A DNA stretch of 64,000 bases, taken from contig DXZQ01000009.1 of assembly GCA_019419585.1 (NCBI GenBank), forward strand, positions 1-64,000. Direction: 5' to 3'. This document shows positions 60,129 to 64,000 of this stretch, in pieces; position 1 is the first letter of the stretch, and every line of letters starts with the position of its first letter. The stretch comes from Collinsella sp. (GTDB lineage Bacteria; Actinomycetota; Coriobacteriia; Coriobacteriales; Coriobacteriaceae). The notes beneath the pieces were generated by a model, which saw only the letters and a list, made by a program, of their open reading frames with translations, ran no database searches and was not told where the DNA came from. Position numbers and translations under genes: made by a program.

Positions 60129-60235
60129 AGGCAAAGAATGGGTAAACAAAGGGTCACGTATGGTGCAAATTTCGCACGCACCCAGACGCTTTGATATAGT
60201 GTTGAGAACTCTTTACGTTGGAGGATGTAACCGGC

Positions 60236-60919
60236 ATGTCCGATTCGAGCGACAGTTCTAAACCGCGACCCAAGGCCGCGGCCGTTCCACACTACACGGT
60301 GGGCGAGGAGATCATGAACTCCGTCACCCATGGTGTCGGCTGCCTGCTGGGTATCGCGGGCCTGGTGCTCCTGATCGTATTCGCTGCCCTGCGCGGCGGA
60401 GGCCCGGCCCACATGGCCGCGGCGATTGTCTATGGCGTCAGTATCATCCTCGAATACTTGGCCTCCACGCTCTATCACGCGATTCAGCCTGCGCGCGCCA
60501 AGCGCGTGTTTCGCATCATCGACCACAGCTGCATCTACCTGCTCATAGCCGGCAGCTATACGCCGTTTTGCCTCATCACGCTCGCAAACGACGGTGGTCC
60601 CGTGCTGTTCTTTGCCGTATGGGCCATCGCCATCGTCGGGATTGCCCTCGAGTGCTTTTTGCGCGAGCGCCAGCCGCATTGGGTAAGCGGCCTGGTCTAT
60701 CTGCTGATGGGCTGGCTCGTCGTCTTTAAGCTACCCGAGCTCGTGTCGCTGCTCAACCCCGTGGCACTTGCCCTGCTCGCCGTCGGCGGCGTGTGCTATA
60801 CCGTGGGCGTGCCGTTCTATATCGCGAAAAACGTGCGCTATCTGCACAGTGTTTTCCACTTGTGGGTGCTCGCCGGCAGCATCTTCCAGTTCATGGCGGT
60901 GATCCTCTTCGTAATCTAG
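60236..60919 (+). CDS. hemolysin III family (PAQR) membrane protein
   Basis: The 227-residue seven-TM protein has the PAQR motifs ASTLYHA (about residue 75), DHSCIYLLIAGSYTPF (about 97) and the C-terminal SVFHLWVLAGSIFQF, whose Ser and two His residues would bind zinc. Bacterial members are named hemolysin III, but a role in membrane or lipid homeostasis is likely. ATG 60236 follows GGAGG by 11 bases; TTG 60218 is possible. Confidence 0.85.
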   Translation: MSDSSDSSKPRPKAAAVPHYTVGEEIMNSVTHGVGCLLGIAGLVLLIVFAALRGGGPAHMAAAIVYGVSIILEYLASTLYHAIQPARAKRVFRIIDHSCIYLLIAGSYTPFCLITLANDGGPVLFFAVWAIAIVGIALECFLRERQPHWVSGLVYLLMGWLVVFKLPELVSLLNPVALALLAVGGVCYTVGVPFYIAKNVRYLHSVFHLWVLAGSIFQFMAVILFVI

Positions 60920-61027
60920 CGACCGCGCCCACGGCCCCGCTCACACGGGCGACCGGCGCAATTGCCCTATCCGCCACCTACGCTTACGACCTGACGTCCC
61001 GAATCTTGGAGGTTCGAGAAACTCCCG

Positions 61028-62401
61028 ATGGACATAACCATCTCCCTTATCACTACCCTCGTTTTGACCCTCATCAACGGCTACTTCTCTATGTCCGAGA
61101 TGGCGCTCACCACGGCCAAGCGCGCCGTGCTGGAGCATGAGGCCGAGGAAGGCGACAAGCGCGCCGAGCGTGCCATTAAGCTGGCCGCCGACTCCGACCA
61201 GCTGCTCGCCACCATCCAGGTCGCCATCACGCTCGTGGGCTTCGCCTCGTCCGCCGTCGCCTCGACGAGCCTGTCCGACCCGCTTGCCACGTGGCTCATG
61301 AGCTTTGGCATCGCGCCGCTCTCCGCTATCGCGCGCGGCCTGGCGCCGGTCATCATCACCGTCGCGGTCGCCTTCGTGTCCATCGTGATCGGCGAGCTCG
61401 TCCCCAAGCGCATCGGCCTGGCCAATGCCGAGGGCGTGTCCAAGCAGGTCGTGGGCCCGCTTTCCGTGTTCCAGAAGATCGCCCGTCCGCTCGTGTGGCT
61501 GACTGGCGCTTGCTCCGATGGCCTGGCCCGCATCTTGCGTATCAAGAGTGCCGACGACCGTCAGAACGTCTCGGAAGAAGAGATCAAGTACATGGTCTCG
61601 GAGCAGGACGACCTGCTCGACGAGGAAAAGCGCATGATCCACGAGATCTTCGACCTGGGCGACACCGTTGCCCGCGAGGTCATGGTGCCGCGCGTGGACA
61701 CCACCATGTGCGAGGACGACGAGACGGTCGCCAGCGTGCTATCCACCATGCGCCAGACCGGCTTCAGCCGCATCCCCGTCTATCACGAGGACCCCGACAA
61801 CGTCGCGGGCATCGCGCACATCAAGGACCTGATCCAGCCCGCGCTCGACGGCAAGGGCGACCAGCCCATCGCCGGCTTTTTGCGCGACGCCACCTTTGTG
61901 CCCGACACCAAGGACATCCTGCCGCTGCTGTCCGAGATGCAGACCTCGCACGACCAGATCGTGGTCGTCGTGGATGAGTACGGCGGCACGGCCGGCATCA
62001 TCACCATCGAGGACATCGTCGAGGAGATCGTGGGCGAGATCGAGGACGAGTTCGACCCCGACAACAAGTACCTCACGCGCCTTTCGCGCCGCGAGTGGCT
62101 CGTTGATGGGCGTTTTTCGTGCGATGACGCGATTGAGCTTGGTTGGCCGCTTGAGGAAAGCGATGATTATGAGACCATCGCCGGCTGGATTTTGGAGCTT
62201 TGCGACTCGGTGCCCGACATCGGAGAGGTGTTTGAGGTCGCGGGGTACAAGTTTAAAGTGCAGTCGATGCGTGGCCAGCGCATCTCGCTCATTCGCGTGA
62301 TCGCTCCGGCCGAAACCGATAAGAAGGATTCCGAGTCTTCGGTAGACGAGCCGACGACGTCGGGTGCGGGTTCCGCGAATCCGCACGACGGCGACGAGTA
62401 G
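61028..62401 (+). CDS. CNNM/CorC-family transporter (hemolysin C-like)
   Basis: The 457-residue protein has a DUF21 membrane domain (about 1-180, INGYFSMSEMALTTAKRAVL), a CBS pair (about 205-320, EVMVPRVDTTMCEDDETVA and VVVDEYGGTAGIITIEDIVE), and a CorC_HlyC domain (about 345-425). Members mediate Mg2+/Co2+ efflux or are annotated as hemolysins. A GGAGG site lies 17 bases upstream, so initiation may be weak. The next gene follows after 24 bases. Confidence 0.88.
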   Translation: MDITISLITTLVLTLINGYFSMSEMALTTAKRAVLEHEAEEGDKRAERAIKLAADSDQLLATIQVAITLVGFASSAVASTSLSDPLATWLMSFGIAPLSAIARGLAPVIITVAVAFVSIVIGELVPKRIGLANAEGVSKQVVGPLSVFQKIARPLVWLTGACSDGLARILRIKSADDRQNVSEEEIKYMVSEQDDLLDEEKRMIHEIFDLGDTVAREVMVPRVDTTMCEDDETVASVLSTMRQTGFSRIPVYHEDPDNVAGIAHIKDLIQPALDGKGDQPIAGFLRDATFVPDTKDILPLLSEMQTSHDQIVVVVDEYGGTAGIITIEDIVEEIVGEIEDEFDPDNKYLTRLSRREWLVDGRFSCDDAIELGWPLEESDDYETIAGWILELCDSVPDIGEVFEVAGYKFKVQSMRGQRISLIRVIAPAETDKKDSESSVDEPTTSGAGSANPHDGDE

Positions 62402-62425
62402 GACAAGGAAGAGTAGGGGAGAGTT

Positions 62426-63259
62426 ATGGCAGGCCTGTTCAACATCCTTAAGGTCACCGTCAGCGAGGACAAGATCTGCGCGCACGTGCTGGTGAACCCC
62501 GGCATGCCGCTCATGACCTCGGAGGATATCGAGGCCACGGCGCGCGTGTACTACCTGGTGCCGGCGATTGCCAAGCACCTGTGCCTGGGCGATTCCGGCC
62601 GCGAGTTCCAGGACTGCATGGGTCAGACCGAGCTCTGCCACCTGCTGGAGCACGTGACGGTCGAGCTCATGAACGAGACCGGTCTTGCCGGTAGCATCTC
62701 GTGCGGCCGCACGCGCGTAAGCGAGCATGACGAGCGTGTCTTTGAGGTCGAGCTTTCGTGCCCCGACGACGCACTGGCCATCGGTGCGCTGTCGTCGGCC
62801 ACCTTTATGATGGACTGGGCGTACCTGCACGCCGACCAGCCTGCCCCCGACGTGGAAGGCACGGTCGCGGGCCTGCGCAACCTGGTGCTGGGCATGCGCG
62901 CCGAGGCCGAGGGCAAGGATCCTCACGAGGCCGTCGCCGCTGCGAACGGCGAAGATGCTGCCGAGGACGAGGGCGCTGACGAGGGCGATGTGCCGGTCGA
63001 CGCCGAGCCCGTTGCCGATGCGACCGCCGAGCCCGTTCCCACCGAGCCCCAGGGCGTCCCCAACTTTGACGACGAGCCCCAGGTGGCGATTGATACCGAG
63101 GGCGCGGTTGCCGAGAACCACGAGGCCTCCGCTGCCGTCTTTGGCGGTGCGGCGACGGTTCCGGCGGGACCTGCGCATGAGGGCGGCCTGCCGCTCGTGG
63201 ACGGCGCCGGCGAGGACCCGGGTGCCACGGTGGCCATGCCGGCTATGCCTCAGGAGTAG
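62426..63259 (+). CDS. protein resembling the N-domain of cyanophycin synthetase
   Basis: This 277-residue protein has a conserved first half (about 1-150). CHLLEHVTVELMNETGLAG followed by SCGRTR matches the HxxEHVALELQ...GRTR block of the cyanophycin-synthetase N-terminal domain. FEVELSCPDDALAIGAL follows. No ATP-grasp or Mur-ligase domain is attached. The rest (about 155-277) is acidic and Ala/Pro-rich with low complexity. It may be a stand-alone docking or regulatory domain; the role is not known. It is co-directional with the CNNM gene. Confidence 0.55.
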   Translation: MAGLFNILKVTVSEDKICAHVLVNPGMPLMTSEDIEATARVYYLVPAIAKHLCLGDSGREFQDCMGQTELCHLLEHVTVELMNETGLAGSISCGRTRVSEHDERVFEVELSCPDDALAIGALSSATFMMDWAYLHADQPAPDVEGTVAGLRNLVLGMRAEAEGKDPHEAVAAANGEDAAEDEGADEGDVPVDAEPVADATAEPVPTEPQGVPNFDDEPQVAIDTEGAVAENHEASAAVFGGAATVPAGPAHEGGLPLVDGAGEDPGATVAMPAMPQE

Positions 63260-63395
63260 GCCTACGCGTTTATCACCATCACGTACCTGCGCCTTTGCCG
63301 TACGCAGATGAGCGGAGCGGCAAGTGATGCGCTGCGGGTATAATGGACAGCATTCAAACGGTGGGCACCGACGTGCCCGCAGGAGAGGAATGATC

Positions 63396-63785
63396 ATGGG
63401 TAAGACTTTCAGCTTTGTCTCCGGCGCACTTTTTGGTGCTGCTGCTGGCGCTATTATCGGTGTTGCTCTGGCCCCACGCTCGGGCGCCGAGACCCGCGCC
63501 ATGGCTGCCGATATCGCCAACGACGCCTGGGACAATATGCGCGACACCTACGAGCACAGCGCCGAGGAGGCCCGTGCCGCGGTGAATGACTTTGGCCCGA
63601 TGGTCGACGCCAAGACTGACGACCTACGCGCCAAGGTCGACCTGGCCCGCGAGCGCATGGACCAGCTGCGCGAGCAGCTCAACGACGCCATTTCGGGCGG
63701 CAACGTGACGCCTGCCGCCGACGTCGTGGTCGAGAACGCCGTCGAGGCTGATGCCGAGGCTGCGGAGCCCTCGACCGAGGCATAA
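63396..63785 (+). CDS. YtxH-domain membrane protein
   Basis: The 129-residue protein has a single N-terminal TM (GALFGAAAGAIIGVALAP) and then a long amphipathic helical tail with many charged residues (AKVDLARERMDQLREQLN). These are YtxH features, associated with envelope stress or cell-surface organisation. AGGAGAGGA precedes the ATG at 63396. The stop codon overlaps the start of the following gene (TAATG). Confidence 0.82.
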   Translation: MGKTFSFVSGALFGAAAGAIIGVALAPRSGAETRAMAADIANDAWDNMRDTYEHSAEEARAAVNDFGPMVDAKTDDLRAKVDLARERMDQLREQLNDAISGGNVTPAADVVVENAVEADAEAAEPSTEA

Positions 63786-64000
63786 TGCGCGCCGGGGATT
63801 TTGTCGGCGCCAAGATCTATCGCAAGCCTACCGAGGACAAGCGCACCAAAAAGGACGGCACGCCGCGCAGCCCTAAAAAGCTCGGGAAGATTCACTTTCC
63901 GGTCTTTACCCCGGGCGGTACGCGTGTGGTCGGCTTTATGGTTCGCCAGTCCGATATCGCGGGCATGATCGAGCGTCCCGACCGATTCGTAGCGCTCGAC
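63785..64000 (+). CDS. 5' end of a gene truncated by the window end, possibly PRC-barrel-like
   Basis: The ATG at 63785 overlaps the YtxH stop and the frame stays open for 72 codons to the window edge. It reads MRAGDFVGAKIYRKPTEDKR, then KIHFPVFTPGG and RVVGFMVRQSDIAG, a beta-rich pattern that could be a PRC-barrel domain. The overlap suggests co-translation with YtxH. The C-terminus is outside the window. Confidence 0.6.
   Translation, partial: MRAGDFVGAKIYRKPTEDKRTKKDGTPRSPKKLGKIHFPVFTPGGTRVVGFMVRQSDIAGMIERPDRFVALD

Overview
The window is GC-rich, with short intergenic gaps, GTG and TTG starts, and many intergenic palindromes. Gene content points to a strictly anaerobic gut actinobacterium of class Coriobacteriia, most likely a Collinsella. 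Supporting signs are a membrane-bound LuxR regulator with about twelve transmembrane segments, an Ech-type hydrogenase, NfnAB, sortase-anchored isopeptide adhesins, Old Yellow Enzyme-type reductases and PTS sugar uptake. The genus call is an inference from gene style; no rRNA is present to confirm it.

Layout. 0-4 kb: polar amino-acid ABC importer (ATPase, lipoprotein, two permeases) and a cytidylate-kinase-like gene. 4-5.4 kb: membrane LuxR regulator. 5.7-8 kb: sortase-anchored repeat protein of mosaic base composition. 8.4-10.7 kb: nfnA-nfnB. 11-14.5 kb: pth, prs, glmU. 14.7-18 kb: ECF vitamin-type transporter (T, fused double ATPase, S). 18.5-24 kb: xth, Sir2 deacylase, fused folP-folK, a degenerate biotin-ligase-like protein, coaX and initiator tRNA. 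24.5-28.7 kb: RpiR regulator and a phospho-alpha-glucoside PTS/GH4 operon. 28.7-31.8 kb: accessory scar zone with a broken ORF, an ORF6N/phospholipase-D-like protein, a truncated integrase and a tandem array of palindromes. 31.9-33.9 kb: OYE-family reductase. 34.4 kb: orphan HTH (IS-orfA-like) gene. 35-40.7 kb: Ech-type [NiFe] hydrogenase in which the NuoL-like and NuoH-like subunits are one polypeptide. 41.4-48 kb: 2193-residue VWA/isopeptide-repeat adhesin. 48.6-53.9 kb: two-component system divergent from an ABC-2 exporter. 54-57.5 kb: MacB/FtsX-type ABC pair flanked by REP-like elements. 57.7-64 kb: DUF362 ferredoxin-like protein, lipase-like hydrolase, hemolysin III, CNNM/CorC-type protein, a protein resembling the cyanophycin-synthetase N-domain, YtxH and the start of a further gene.

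How it fits together. The Ech-type complex (ferredoxin to H2 with ion pumping), NfnAB (ferredoxin/NADH to NADPH) and the OYE reductase describe fermentative redox balancing. The PTS, ECF and amino-acid importers feed it. Two anchored proteins dress the cell surface. 

The most unusual content is non-coding. (i) Two arrays of a palindrome (arms TCTCGATCTGTAACA / TGTTACAGATCGAGA) repeat with an 80-82 bp period. (ii) Three loci carry composite nested palindromes built from modules here called C, D and E, in permuted order. (iii) A REP-like family has a GGGACAG core in several stem-loop forms. No transposase for any of these is in the window.
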